Of a DNA stretch of 64,000 bases, positions 1-9,276 are shown one piece after another. Made by a program: the position numbers and the translations under genes. The notes beneath the pieces are model-generated. The model ran no database searches. It saw only the letters and a list, made by a program, of their open reading frames with translations, and had not been told where the DNA came from. Origin of the DNA: Chitinophaga varians (GTDB lineage: Bacteria > Bacteroidota > Bacteroidia > Chitinophagales > Chitinophagaceae); the NCBI RefSeq assembly GCF_012641275.1, contig NZ_JABAIA010000001.1, forward strand, positions 1,736,001 to 1,800,000, written 5' to 3'. Position 1 is the stretch's first letter. Each line of letters begins with the position of its first letter.

Positions 1-1604
1 GTAGCATAGACGTTTTTCATCATCAGCTTCCAGATAGGCAGTGCCGGACGGGCAGATGTGGCTTTGAGCAGTTTCAGGAACAGTACCGGGGAGTTGGCGC
101 TGTTGTTCTGGTCTGGCGGTACGTCCTGTGAGAATTCACCCACCTGGTAGGTACGGCCATTGTAAGTATATTGATAAGCCACCGCCAGTACTTCGTCCGG
201 CTGCAGCTGTTGGTTAAGGGAGATGAAGCCCAGTTGTTTGTTGACCGTATACTCTGTGGAATCCAGTTTACGGGCGAATGTCTTTTCAAATTCCGATACC
301 GGTTTAAGCCCCAAAGCCAGCAACCGGCTTACGACGATGCTGGTATTACGGCTGGAGGGGTCGCTGATCAGGCTTTCATACAGGTTGTTGGTGGCCCTGT
401 CTGGCAGATGCGAGCTGGTGTTTACCCTGATCCCCGGATTATAGGGTTTATATTCCCCGAGGTCCATCAGGCCCACGATGTCGCGGGTTTGAGTGGTGGC
501 CCCTGTTTTATTCGTCACCCACACCTCGATCCTGGTGATATTGGACAGGGAGCGGATAATGGGGAGGTTAGACATTGCATAGTTGAAGGTATCGCGGTAG
601 AACTGTGCCAGCAGGAAGTGCCTGTTGTCCTCGTATTCGTCGGCCCGGATGTTATAGTCCTGCACCATGGTGCCGCCTTTGAGCATGAGGTTCTGCTTCT
701 GCGATTTCTGGTTGGACAGTACGCTGGTGACGGTGAGGCGGCCGAACTGCAGTTGGGTTTTCACCCCGAAGAGCGATTGTATCCCGGATATGAGGGAGCT
801 ACGCAGGGGAAAACTTACGTTACCGGCTTCTATTTTCTTGATAATTTCATCGTTATAGCCGGTATATTCCAGTTTCACCTGGTTTTCAAAATCGAAGGTG
901 GACTGGGTGTTATAATTGGTGATCAGTTTCAGTTTATCCCCGATGCGGCCGGTCACGTTCATGTTGATGCCCATATCGAAGTTGAACCCTCCGTTTTTCC
1001 GGGCTTGTTCCACCAGTACCGGGTTTTTGATGTTCTGGCCCTGATAGCCGAAAGTGAGGTCCAGGCTACCCTGGGGACGGATATCCACTTTACTGCCGCC
1101 AAAGATGCGGTCAAAGAGGTTGCTGCCGTTATACAGCTGCGGGCCGTTGCCCCGTTGGTTCAGGTTACCCAGGGCGCTGGCTCTTTTCTGCCAGTAATTT
1201 CTTTCACTTTGCGCTGACTGGAGCTTATAGAACTCATCGAAGTTCATATAAGTGGGGTTACGGTAATTCTGATTACCGATTTTCTCCGTAACGGTGTATT
1301 GCTTGGTAACGGGATCGTATTCTACTGTTTTGTTGATGTTGGCCGGATCGTTCAGGTCTATAGCATTCCTGGACGCCGGATCAGCTATACTGGGGCCGCG
1401 CCTGTCCTTCAGGGGATATTTCAAGGTATCTTTCTTCCCGGTAGTATCGATTTTGGTATTACCAGTAATTGTGGTATCCGACTTCCAACTCGTTCTGCTC
1501 AAAAAATGAAAATTCCCGGATCGTTCCCTTGCGGCGGTGTCAACAATGATAAAAGATACAATTCCTATTACTGCAAAAGCGCCATAATAAGTCTTTCTTG
1601 CCAA
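1..1604 (-). CDS. sprA: SprA, T9SS outer-membrane translocon (5' part; runs off the left edge)
   Basis: About 534 N-terminal codons are visible and the stop lies outside the window. After a short hydrophobic leader (residues about 5-25, a probable signal peptide) comes the SprA-type N-terminus: a DPASRNAIDL block, an aspartate/asparagine-rich stretch, then YDPVTKQYTVTEKIG and the NPTYMNFDEFY segment. SprA (Sov in Porphyromonas) is the giant beta-barrel through which T9SS cargo crosses the outer membrane; it is also needed for gliding where gliding exists. The gene follows ruvA by 34 nt, a common Bacteroidota arrangement. In this frame a TGA closes the reading frame near the end of ruvA and the only start codon before the leader is TTG at 1604; the first ATG is past residue 110. 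A T9SS client is encoded at 53060. Family assignment is firm; the exact start is inferred. Confidence 0.9.
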   Translation of the reverse strand, partial: MARKTYYGAFAVIGIVSFIIVDTAARERSGNFHFLSRTSWKSDTTITGNTKIDTTGKKDTLKYPLKDRRGPSIADPASRNAIDLNDPANINKTVEYDPVTKQYTVTEKIGNQNYRNPTYMNFDEFYKLQSAQSERNYWQKRASALGNLNQRGNGPQLYNGSNLFDRIFGGSKVDIRPQGSLDLTFGYQGQNIKNPVLVEQARKNGGFNFDMGINMNVTGRIGDKLKLITNYNTQSTFDFENQVKLEYTGYNDEIIKKIEAGNVSFPLRSSLISGIQSLFGVKTQLQFGRLTVTSVLSNQKSQKQNLMLKGGTMVQDYNIRADEYEDNRHFLLAQFYRDTFNYAMSNLPIIRSLSNITRIEVWVTNKTGATTQTRDIVGLMDLGEYKPYNPGIRVNTSSHLPDRATNNLYESLISDPSSRNTSIVVSRLLALGLKPVSEFEKTFARKLDSTEYTVNKQLGFISLNQQLQPDEVLAVAYQYTYNGRTYQVGEFSQDVPPDQNNSANSPVLFLKLLKATSARPALPIWKLMMKNVYA

Positions 1605-1638
1605 GAAAAATAGGTTTTTATAGAGGTCTTGATATAAA

Positions 1639-2229
1639 TTATAAACTTTTCAGGGCCTTTTTGATCAGCTCTTCCAAGTTTTGCAATAGTGGTTCGTTCT
1701 TCATAACTCTCTGGATTGCCGTATCCGCCATGTTCCGGGCTATGCCAAGAGTTACCAGAGCATTTAACGCGTCTTCATGCATTGTATTGTTTACGGTAGC
1801 AGATAATTGTAATCCGACGGTATCCTTTTGTTTTTTTACCTTGTCTTTCAGTTCCAGAATAATTCTTTTGGCTGTTTTGGCCCCTATGCCTTTTACTCCT
1901 TCCAGCATTTTTTCATTTTCCATCATGATGGCCCGCTGGATGTCTTCCGGTTGAAGAGAAGACAACATCATTCTCGCCGTACTGGCGCCTACTCCCGATA
2001 CGCTGATCAATAAGAGGAACAGGTTTTTTTCTGCTTCCTCGAAAAAACCAAACAGCGTGTGCGCATCCTCTTTGATCTGCAGGAAGGTTAACAATTTACA
2101 GCTGTCCAGGCCCTGTATCCTTGAATAGGTGTTCAGACTGATCTGAACTTCATATCCTATTCCGTGCACATCCATATGAACAAGAGCTGGTGACTTATAA
2201 GTCAATTTTCCATCCAAATAAGCGATCAT
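1639..2229 (-). CDS. ruvA: Holliday junction branch-migration protein RuvA
   Basis: A 196-residue protein of usual RuvA length. It opens with MIAYLDGKLTYKSPALVHMDV and the GIGYEVQIS segment of domain I (OB fold). Domain II carries the helix-hairpin-helix pairs VSGVGASTARMML and GVKGIGAKTAKRIILEL, which bind DNA backbone. The small C-terminal domain III, which contacts RuvB, is at about 148-196. RuvA tetramers hold the four-way junction while RuvB motors drive branch migration. ruvB is not in the window. The downstream gene is sprA, 34 nt away, so the two may share a transcript. The ATG at 2229 is the natural start; no clear TAnnTTTG promoter was found in the 190 nt before it. Confidence 0.97.
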   Translation of the reverse strand: MIAYLDGKLTYKSPALVHMDVHGIGYEVQISLNTYSRIQGLDSCKLLTFLQIKEDAHTLFGFFEEAEKNLFLLLISVSGVGASTARMMLSSLQPEDIQRAIMMENEKMLEGVKGIGAKTAKRIILELKDKVKKQKDTVGLQLSATVNNTMHEDALNALVTLGIARNMADTAIQRVMKNEPLLQNLEELIKKALKSL

Positions 2230-2422
2230 AGAAGGTAAAGGTTCGATAATTTACTTAAACTTACGAAAAAAGAGGAATAATTACCCCCTGTGTCAATAAA
2301 CGACAAAGATGCTAACTTTTAACGGATTGACAAGCCTTTAACGTGTTCATATGCGACTTTTTTAGGAAATATTCGTTTATATCGTATTTTTACGCCTCGA
2401 TTTAAACACATATTTAGTTTAT

Positions 2423-3433
2423 ATGAATAAAATTACGGCCGCTATCACAGCGGTGGGTGGATATGTTCCTGATTACGTGCTGACCAATCAGGAACTGGAA
2501 AAACTGGTAGACACAACAGATGAGTGGATTTTGACCAGAACAGGCATTTCTGAGAGAAGAATTCTCAAAGGAGAAGGGAAAGGCACTTCCGACATATGTG
2601 TACCTATCGCCCTGGAAATCTGCAAGAAAAGAGGTATTACCCCTGAAGACATCGACCTGCTGATCGTAGCTACTGTAACCCCTGACATGACCTTCCCCGC
2701 CACAGCCAATGTTGTAACAGATAAAATCGGTGCTAAAAACGCATTCGGTTTCGACATCAGTGCTGCCTGCTCCGGTTTCCTGTACGCACTGGACACCGGC
2801 GCCCGGTTCATTGAAAGTGGCCGTTATCAGAAAGTAATGGTGATTGGCGCCGACAAAATGAGCGCTATCATTGACTATACAGACAGAACTACCTGCATCA
2901 TTTTCGGTGATGGCGGCGGTGGCGTACTGCTGGAGCCTAACACCGAAGGATACGGCCTGATGGACAGCATCCTGAAAAGCGACGGCCATGGCCGCGAATA
3001 CCTGCACATGAAAGCCGGCGGCTCCGTAAAACCAGCCACCATCGAAACAGTACAGAACCGCGAACACTTCGTATACCAGGAAGGTAAAATGGTGTTCAAA
3101 TACGCTGTTTCCAACATGGCCGAAGCAGCCAATGGTATCCTGCAACGTAACAACCTCAATGCAGAAAATATCGCATGGCTTGTTCCGCACCAGGCCAACA
3201 AACGCATCATCGCGGCCACCGCGCAGTATATCAATCTGCCGGAAGAAAAGGTCATGATGAACATTCACCGCTATGGCAACACCACTGCCGGCACTATTCC
3301 TTTGTGCCTGTGGGACTACGAAAAACAATTGAAAAAAGGTGATAACATCATTATGGCCGCATTCGGCGGTGGTTTCACCTGGGGCGCCAGCTATATTAAA
3401 TGGGCTTACGACGGCGAAAAATTCGGTAAGTAA
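2423..3433 (+). CDS. fabH: 3-oxoacyl-ACP synthase III (FabH)
   Basis: A 336-residue beta-ketoacyl-ACP synthase III, which condenses acetyl-CoA or a branched acyl-CoA with malonyl-ACP to begin fatty-acid synthesis. The catalytic triad is complete: Cys116 in DISAACSGFLYAL, His256 in VPHQANKRI and Asn286 in HRYGNTTAGTIP. The family end GGGFTWGA is present. The gene stands alone on the plus strand after a 193-nt spacer. A weak promoter-like TATTTTTA lies at 2385-2392, with no convincing -33 element. Its stop is only 4 nt from the stop of the convergent sensor operon at 3438. Bacteroidota often carry more than one fabH, so whether this is the housekeeping copy cannot be told from the window. Confidence 0.97.
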   Translation: MNKITAAITAVGGYVPDYVLTNQELEKLVDTTDEWILTRTGISERRILKGEGKGTSDICVPIALEICKKRGITPEDIDLLIVATVTPDMTFPATANVVTDKIGAKNAFGFDISAACSGFLYALDTGARFIESGRYQKVMVIGADKMSAIIDYTDRTTCIIFGDGGGGVLLEPNTEGYGLMDSILKSDGHGREYLHMKAGGSVKPATIETVQNREHFVYQEGKMVFKYAVSNMAEAANGILQRNNLNAENIAWLVPHQANKRIIAATAQYINLPEEKVMMNIHRYGNTTAGTIPLCLWDYEKQLKKGDNIIMAAFGGGFTWGASYIKWAYDGEKFGK

Positions 3434-3437
3434 TTTT

Positions 3438-5315
3438 TCACGGTAAAATATACCCGAAGGCCAGGTACGAATGTTCCTGGCCTTCTGCTATAATATAGCC
3501 GTTCATCATCTTCATCAAGTCACGGCTGATCACCAGCCCCAATGCCAGGCCGTTGTCCTGCCAGTTTTCCAGTCCTTCCAGCACAAACCGGGCATCCTCT
3601 CCTGTCTTCACCCTGATATATACTTCTGTTTGCGCCATTGTCCGGTCAACGGATATTTCCAGCATACTGCCGGCCAATGCCACGGCCACAGCTATCTGCA
3701 GCAGTTGTATGTTCACCAGTTTCAACATCTCCTCGTCTGTCAATGCGGAAGCACTTGCGGGAATATAATTTTTGACGATGAGCCGCTTCCGCGCCAGCTC
3801 CGCCTCCAGCGGCTCCAGTGCGCTCTGCATCAGCGGCAGCAGTAAACAACGTACCGGCTCATAACGATAACCGGACAATTGCAGCCGCAGCCATTTTAAA
3901 ATTTTGTCAAAAACTTCCAGCACTTTACCCGAAGTGACACTGATATGCTTTAAAAAAGAAGCCATTTCCGCCTTCGACAGGTTGCCCGATTTAAACCGCG
4001 CCGCCACTTCGGTCAAATGCACCAATGGCCCCCTAAAATCCCGTGCCAGTATGCTGATCAGCTTATTTTTAAACGCATCTGTCTCTGTTAATGCCTGATT
4101 GGCGGCCGCCATTTCGCGATATCCCCGCAGCAGGGCTTCGTCCTGCTGCTTTAATCGCAGATAATGCCAGTACCGTCCCAGGTAAAAGGCCAGGAACAAT
4201 ACCACCACGATCAGTATGCCCACTACGATCAATTGGTTATTGGCCGATTCTGTCAGCTCCGCCGTCAGTAACTGTTGCCTCTGCCGGTTCTGCCGCCGTA
4301 AATCTGTCACCGCCTTTTCTTTCAGGAAAATGTTGATATAGTCAAATGAATGGGCATTGGGCTGATAACGTTTTTCTGCCGCCAGCCGCATAATTTCCCG
4401 GCCATACTGCACTACGCGCGCGGCATCTTTTTTCTGCGTGTAATAATCGTATAGCCGTGCCAGCCAGTAAAGGTTCAGTTCTATACTGCCGGTTTGCACT
4501 CCTAACTGGTACGCTTTCTCCTGGTACCGTACGGTATCGGGATGATAACCCATGCGGGGAAAATCATCCAGCCGCCCGTACATGTCCATCGCTACATAAG
4601 GCATCCCACTGCGCAGGGCCTTGTCTGCCAGCTGATAAATCATTTCTTCCGCCCGACGGCCCTGCCCCTTCTCCACCAGGTCGTTCAGCGAATAAGCGTC
4701 TACATAAAAACTGATTTTGGAACGCGGATACTTTTGAATCACCCGCCGCGCACGCTTTAATGCCCAATGAACAGAGTCCGCGTGGGTACTGTCCCTGTAA
4801 AAACGCATAACATAGTTGACTAACAGGATACCATATACGGAGTCGTTGTCGGGAGGCAGGCGGCTGGCCATTTTAAATGCCTGATAGAAATAATCATTGG
4901 CGTCCTCGCGCCGTCCCATATTGCGATAGTACACATAGATATTACTGAGCGTTTTGGCGATCCGCGCGGAATCGCCCAGCTGTTCATGTATTTTCAGGGC
5001 TTTGTAGGCGTAGATACCTGCCGCGCCGAAATCTGTTTTCAGGGCATAACACCAGCTTATCAGATCGTTGGCATCGGCCAGGCCTTTGGCATTGTGCAGC
5101 CGGGCTGCCATATCGCGGACTTTAAGTGCGTACTGAAAACTGCTGTCCACGTCTATCACGGAATACAACGCACTGATCTTCCCCAGCACTGCCAGATAAC
5201 CGGCACTGTCACGCTGCTGCAACAACTCACGGCGCAGTTCCGGCATTTGCGGCACCTGCGCTGTCAGCTGCCAGCATAGCAGGCATGCTAAAGCGGTAAT
5301 ACAACACTGACGCAT
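3438..5315 (-). CDS. TPR sensor protein, degenerate histidine kinase (pseudokinase copy C)
   Basis: A 625-residue paralogue of the next two genes and the last of the three to be transcribed. Seen in order: signal peptide (1-20), a helical TPR-like region (about 25-345), one membrane segment (about 361-380), then a coil and a histidine-kinase-like half (about 400-625). In the H-box, ISILARDFRGPL has Arg425 where the phosphoacceptor His should be. The N-box Asn is lost (QLLQIAVAVAL) and no DxGxG G1 box remains; only a G2-like remnant, LALGLVISRD, survives. The frame is intact, with no stop or frameshift. Known: TPR plus HisKA/HATPase proteins of this layout are common in Bacteroidota. Inferred: this copy cannot autophosphorylate and may act as a partner or decoy of the intact copy at 7264. 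Confidence 0.85.
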   Translation of the reverse strand: MRQCCITALACLLCWQLTAQVPQMPELRRELLQQRDSAGYLAVLGKISALYSVIDVDSSFQYALKVRDMAARLHNAKGLADANDLISWCYALKTDFGAAGIYAYKALKIHEQLGDSARIAKTLSNIYVYYRNMGRREDANDYFYQAFKMASRLPPDNDSVYGILLVNYVMRFYRDSTHADSVHWALKRARRVIQKYPRSKISFYVDAYSLNDLVEKGQGRRAEEMIYQLADKALRSGMPYVAMDMYGRLDDFPRMGYHPDTVRYQEKAYQLGVQTGSIELNLYWLARLYDYYTQKKDAARVVQYGREIMRLAAEKRYQPNAHSFDYINIFLKEKAVTDLRRQNRQRQQLLTAELTESANNQLIVVGILIVVVLFLAFYLGRYWHYLRLKQQDEALLRGYREMAAANQALTETDAFKNKLISILARDFRGPLVHLTEVAARFKSGNLSKAEMASFLKHISVTSGKVLEVFDKILKWLRLQLSGYRYEPVRCLLLPLMQSALEPLEAELARKRLIVKNYIPASASALTDEEMLKLVNIQLLQIAVAVALAGSMLEISVDRTMAQTEVYIRVKTGEDARFVLEGLENWQDNGLALGLVISRDLMKMMNGYIIAEGQEHSYLAFGYILP

Positions 5316-5340
5316 ATACGTTGAAAGGATAACTACAGGA

Positions 5341-7248
5341 TCAAATCGTATACTCCATCATGAGAAACCCGTTGTCTTCCTCTTCCACCACCAGGCCTCC
5401 CTTCATCTTGTGCATAAAGTCCCGGCTGATAATAATACCTAACGCAAAAATATTGTGTTCCTTGTCTTTCAGTTCTTCCAGCAGTTTACCGGTAGCGGCC
5501 CCGCCATCAACCATAAACCGCACTGTCACTTTTCCTTTTTCACCGTAGGTAGAGATCAGCAGCAAGGTGCCCGGCCTCGCCGTGCTGACGGCCACCTGCA
5601 ACAACTGCACGTTTACCAGTTGCAGTATCTCCTTATCCGCAATAACGGTAATCCTGGGGCCAACACGGTTCACGATGGTCAGCCGTTTATCCCGGATTTC
5701 TTCCTGCAACGGCTCCAGCGCTTCCACGATTACCGGCAGCAGCTCCGTGGTGACGGGCTGGTATACAAACCCCGACAGCTGCAGCCTCAGCCACTTCAGG
5801 ATATTATTAAACGCGTCCAGCGTTTTGCGGGAGGCGTTGCCAATCTGTTTCAACAGGCTTACTACCTCTGGCTGTGTGAGCGTGCCGGTCTTTAACTGGT
5901 CAGCCACAGCAATGATATGGTGCAATGGCGTCCTGAAATCAGTTGCCAGCATGCTGATCAACCTGTTTTTAAAAACATCGTTCTCTGTAAGGGCTGCATT
6001 GTTTTTGGCCAGCTGCACATAACTGAGCTCCAGTGCGTTTTCCTGTTGTTTCCAGCGGCGGTAATGCAGGTACCGGCTGCCAAACAGGGATATCAGCAGG
6101 ATGATGATCATCAGCAGTCCTTTGACGATAAGCGCGCGGTTCTTTTTCTCTGCCAGCTCTTTTTCCAGCTCCTGTTGCTGTATCCTGGTAGCAAGTGATA
6201 AAGCCTGCAAGGCTTTTTCTTTCAGGAAGAAATCAATGTAAGCCGCTTCGTGGTGATTGTTATGATAGCGGTCCATCGCTGCCAGCCGCATGATTTCATT
6301 CCCATAGTACACTACTTTGTCCGGTTGTTGATGACTGCGGTGATAATCATACAGCCTTCCCAGCCAGTACAGGTTCAGTTCCATGCTGGCCGATTGCCGG
6401 GCCACTTCGTATGCCTGCTCCTGGTAACGGGTGGAGTCTGCAAAGTAGCCAAGGCGCTGATAATCGTATAGCCGTCCGTACATGTCCATGGCCACATAGG
6501 GCATTCCTTTCTGTTGCGCCAGATCGGCGAGGGTGTATATCCGCTCTTCCGCCGCTTTCCCTTTGCCGGCCCGTACCAGGAGATCGGCTTCAAAAGCCGC
6601 CACATAAAAACCGGCCCTGCTGTCGGGATATTTCTTCAGGATAGCCGCCGCCCGCTGCAATACCAGGCGAACGGAATCTGTTCTGGTACTGTCATTAAAA
6701 AAACGCCAGGCATAGTTGACCAGCATGGTAGCTGTTATGGAGTCTTTATCCGGCGGCAGCCGGTTGGCTATATGAAAAGCACGGTAGAAATAATTGTTGG
6801 CTTCTGCCGGGTGACCGGAATTTTTATAACAGCCGTAGATGATGTTCAACGAGCGCACCATCTGCGCGGAATCACCCAGCTGCTCGTTGAGTAACAATGC
6901 TTTATAGGCATACTGTATGCCAACGTTATAATCTGTTTTGGCCGTGTAATACCATCCCAGCATATTATTGGCGTCAGCCAGGCCTTTGAGGTTTTTCTGA
7001 CGGCTGGCTATCTCCAGCACCTGGCGTGCGTAATAAAATGAACTGTCCAGGTTGATGCTGGCGTATAATGCGCCGATTTTGCCCAATACGGACACGTAGC
7101 CGGCGCTGTCACGCTGCTGTGCCAGATCACGCTGCAAACGTGGCAATACGGCCGCCTGCCCCCTGCTTTGCAGCACCGGCAGTAACAGCAGCCAGGCAAC
7201 TGTCATGACTATGGCTATATAACGTTGACGCACAAACGCTTTTATCAT
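5341..7248 (-). CDS. TPR sensor protein, degenerate histidine kinase (pseudokinase copy B)
   Basis: A 635-residue protein closer to the 3438 gene than to the 7264 gene; both share DSSFxYA, MPYVAMDMYGRL and LNLYWLxRLYDY. Layout: leader (1-31), TPR-like helices (about 35-350), coiled segment and membrane helix (about 373-390), then a kinase-like half. The H-box reads ISMLATDFRTPL, with Thr436 in place of His. The N-box has become QLLQVAVSTAR and the G1 glycines are gone. The remnant ALGIIISRDFM aligns with the G2 region of the intact copy. The stop lies 25 nt before the start of the 3438 gene and its own start is 15 nt after the 7264 stop, so the three form one transcription unit. A sensory role without phosphotransfer is inferred. 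Confidence 0.85.
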   Translation of the reverse strand: MIKAFVRQRYIAIVMTVAWLLLLPVLQSRGQAAVLPRLQRDLAQQRDSAGYVSVLGKIGALYASINLDSSFYYARQVLEIASRQKNLKGLADANNMLGWYYTAKTDYNVGIQYAYKALLLNEQLGDSAQMVRSLNIIYGCYKNSGHPAEANNYFYRAFHIANRLPPDKDSITATMLVNYAWRFFNDSTRTDSVRLVLQRAAAILKKYPDSRAGFYVAAFEADLLVRAGKGKAAEERIYTLADLAQQKGMPYVAMDMYGRLYDYQRLGYFADSTRYQEQAYEVARQSASMELNLYWLGRLYDYHRSHQQPDKVVYYGNEIMRLAAMDRYHNNHHEAAYIDFFLKEKALQALSLATRIQQQELEKELAEKKNRALIVKGLLMIIILLISLFGSRYLHYRRWKQQENALELSYVQLAKNNAALTENDVFKNRLISMLATDFRTPLHHIIAVADQLKTGTLTQPEVVSLLKQIGNASRKTLDAFNNILKWLRLQLSGFVYQPVTTELLPVIVEALEPLQEEIRDKRLTIVNRVGPRITVIADKEILQLVNVQLLQVAVSTARPGTLLLISTYGEKGKVTVRFMVDGGAATGKLLEELKDKEHNIFALGIIISRDFMHKMKGGLVVEEEDNGFLMMEYTI

Positions 7249-7263
7249 GCTTGCTGTATCCTT

Positions 7264-9192
7264 TTAAACATCAATTTCCGGCACACGGTAAAAGAAGGTG
7301 CTTCCGCCCTGGTCATTATTAACGGCTCCTACATCACCATTCATTTTATCAATAAAGTCCCGGCATATGATCAGCGCCAGTCCTGCCCCTTTGCCGGACC
7401 GCTTATGGGCATAGCTTTCACTGTTGTAAGTGAAAAGTCCCGGCAACACTACCGGATCTATGCCTGGTCCCTGGTCCCGGAAAAAAACTTCCACATAGCC
7501 GTTTTTACGTAGGGCCATGATCGTTATTACGCCTTTCTCCGGTGAAAATTTAATGGCATTATGCAAAAAATTACGATGTACAAACTGTAGCATTTCAAAG
7601 TCGCCCTGCACTGTCAGTCCTGACGGGACAACCAGTTCCATGCGGATATTTTTTTCACGCAGCAGATGTTGCACATTACGGGCAGACACCTCCAGCATAT
7701 CGGTCAGCACATAGGAATGCGGCCGGTACACAAAACCTGTCAATTGCGTCCGCATCCAACTCAGTATTTCCTCAAAAACAGTCAGCGTGGCGGTGGCGGT
7801 TTGTTCCACTTCCATCACCATGCTGGTAGCATCTTCAGGGGTAAGGATATCTTCATTCACAAAACCGGTGATATCGATAATGTTGTATAACGGTGTTCTG
7901 AAATCGTGCGCTATCAGGGAGATAAGTTTGTTTTTGAAGTCATCGTTTTTTTTCAGCACTTCATTGGCGGCGGCGATCTCGGTTTTCACGCGGGTAAGCC
8001 TCACAGAACGCAGGCGGGAGGAGCGGTACGATCGTATCAGGAACCAGGTGAGCACCATCAGCAGTATGATAATGGCCACCACGAAGATGAACAGGTACTG
8101 CCAGTAGCGCTGTGCCAGCCTTGTTTTCTGCAGTGCTGTCTTTTGCAGGTCTGACTGCATCTTCAGGGAGTCCAGTGTCTGGTCCTGCAGCGAATAAGCG
8201 ATATAGTCCATTTCCCCCTGTTGCATATCATCCTGTTGCTGCTGCATGATATTGAGGGCTATACGGCTATAGCGGGCCGCCTGCAAGGTATCTTTCCGTT
8301 GCTGGAAATACTGGTACAGTTGTGTCACCTGCGGCAACAGCAGGCCTACATATCCGCCGGCGACAGCATGCGTTACAGCATCCTGGAGATAGACCAGCGA
8401 GTCGGGCTCACCGAGCCGGCTCTTGTACTCTGACAGTTCCATAGAGGCACGCATGGCATAATATTCGAACCCGTCTCTTATAGCTGTGTCGAGCACCTGC
8501 CGTACCCGTTGTTTGGCGGCATCAAACCGTTCCGCCACATAGTCTTCATTGGCCAGCAGCAGCCGGATATAAAGCAGTTCACGGATATCGTGGTACCGCT
8601 CGGCCAGGGTGATGGCTTCCTGTAACGCCCGGGCAGCAGCATCGCGGGCACTGCTGTCGGTATAATTGATAGCGTAATAGTTGCCCAGCCCGAGGGCATG
8701 CAGCGAGTCTTCTTTCAGTTGACGGGTAAGCTTCAGTGACTGGGCCACGTAATCATTGGCAGATGCATATTTCCCGGTAAAATAGTGATAGATGCCGATG
8801 TTCATCAGCACCTGTGACACGTTGACCGAATCGCCGGCCTTGCGGCTTTCTTCCAGGGCATCGTTATAAAACAGGTAAGAGAGGTAACGGTGGGGACGAA
8901 GGGTGTAGTAGTTACCCAGGTTACGCAGCGCCCGGGCTTTGCCGGAAGGGTAACCGATGCGGACGGCCATATCCCTCGCCATGGACGCATAACGCCCACA
9001 GCTGTCCAGCTGGCAGGCCTGGTACACCGCCGCCAGTCTGTTGAGAGCATCTACATAAGTTACGCTGTCACTTATATGCGGCAGTTGTGATTTGATCCTG
9101 CCGATCTCTTTATGCTGCGCATGCAGCAATCTCGGGAAAACAAACAACAACCAGCACATATGCAACAGCATATATCGTCTGAGGATCATCAT
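7264..9192 (-). CDS. TPR-containing sensor histidine kinase (intact copy A)
   Basis: A 642-residue kinase and the first gene of the triplet. Leader at 1-25, TPR-like helices at about 30-350, a membrane segment at 366-386, a coil, then a complete kinase core: H-box NKLISLIAHDFRTPL with His429, N-box NFLHNAIKFS with Asn545, G1 box DQGPGID (573-579) and G2 box GKGAGLAL (600-607). It is thus predicted to autophosphorylate on His. The TPR half should lie outside the inner membrane if the leader is cleaved. No receiver domain is present and no response regulator lies nearby, so its partner is unknown. The Nudix-type regulator gene ends 84 nt upstream on the same strand. No TAnnTTTG promoter was found directly upstream. 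Confidence 0.9.
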   Translation of the reverse strand: MMILRRYMLLHMCWLLFVFPRLLHAQHKEIGRIKSQLPHISDSVTYVDALNRLAAVYQACQLDSCGRYASMARDMAVRIGYPSGKARALRNLGNYYTLRPHRYLSYLFYNDALEESRKAGDSVNVSQVLMNIGIYHYFTGKYASANDYVAQSLKLTRQLKEDSLHALGLGNYYAINYTDSSARDAAARALQEAITLAERYHDIRELLYIRLLLANEDYVAERFDAAKQRVRQVLDTAIRDGFEYYAMRASMELSEYKSRLGEPDSLVYLQDAVTHAVAGGYVGLLLPQVTQLYQYFQQRKDTLQAARYSRIALNIMQQQQDDMQQGEMDYIAYSLQDQTLDSLKMQSDLQKTALQKTRLAQRYWQYLFIFVVAIIILLMVLTWFLIRSYRSSRLRSVRLTRVKTEIAAANEVLKKNDDFKNKLISLIAHDFRTPLYNIIDITGFVNEDILTPEDATSMVMEVEQTATATLTVFEEILSWMRTQLTGFVYRPHSYVLTDMLEVSARNVQHLLREKNIRMELVVPSGLTVQGDFEMLQFVHRNFLHNAIKFSPEKGVITIMALRKNGYVEVFFRDQGPGIDPVVLPGLFTYNSESYAHKRSGKGAGLALIICRDFIDKMNGDVGAVNNDQGGSTFFYRVPEIDV

Positions 9193-9276
9193 AATTCAAC
9201 CGGAAAAGTAAAAATAATACAGCGAACAGGGTGCCACCCATGGCTGTTCATTTTGTTCATTTTCATCCGGCACTGA

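Noticed and set aside
171..1217. Long open frame on the plus strand across the left end
   Set aside because: It is antisense to sprA, whose minus-strand translation has clear family sequence; the plus-strand product has none.
2414..3328. 304-codon minus-strand frame opposite fabH
   Set aside because: FabH carries the full Cys-His-Asn triad on the plus strand.
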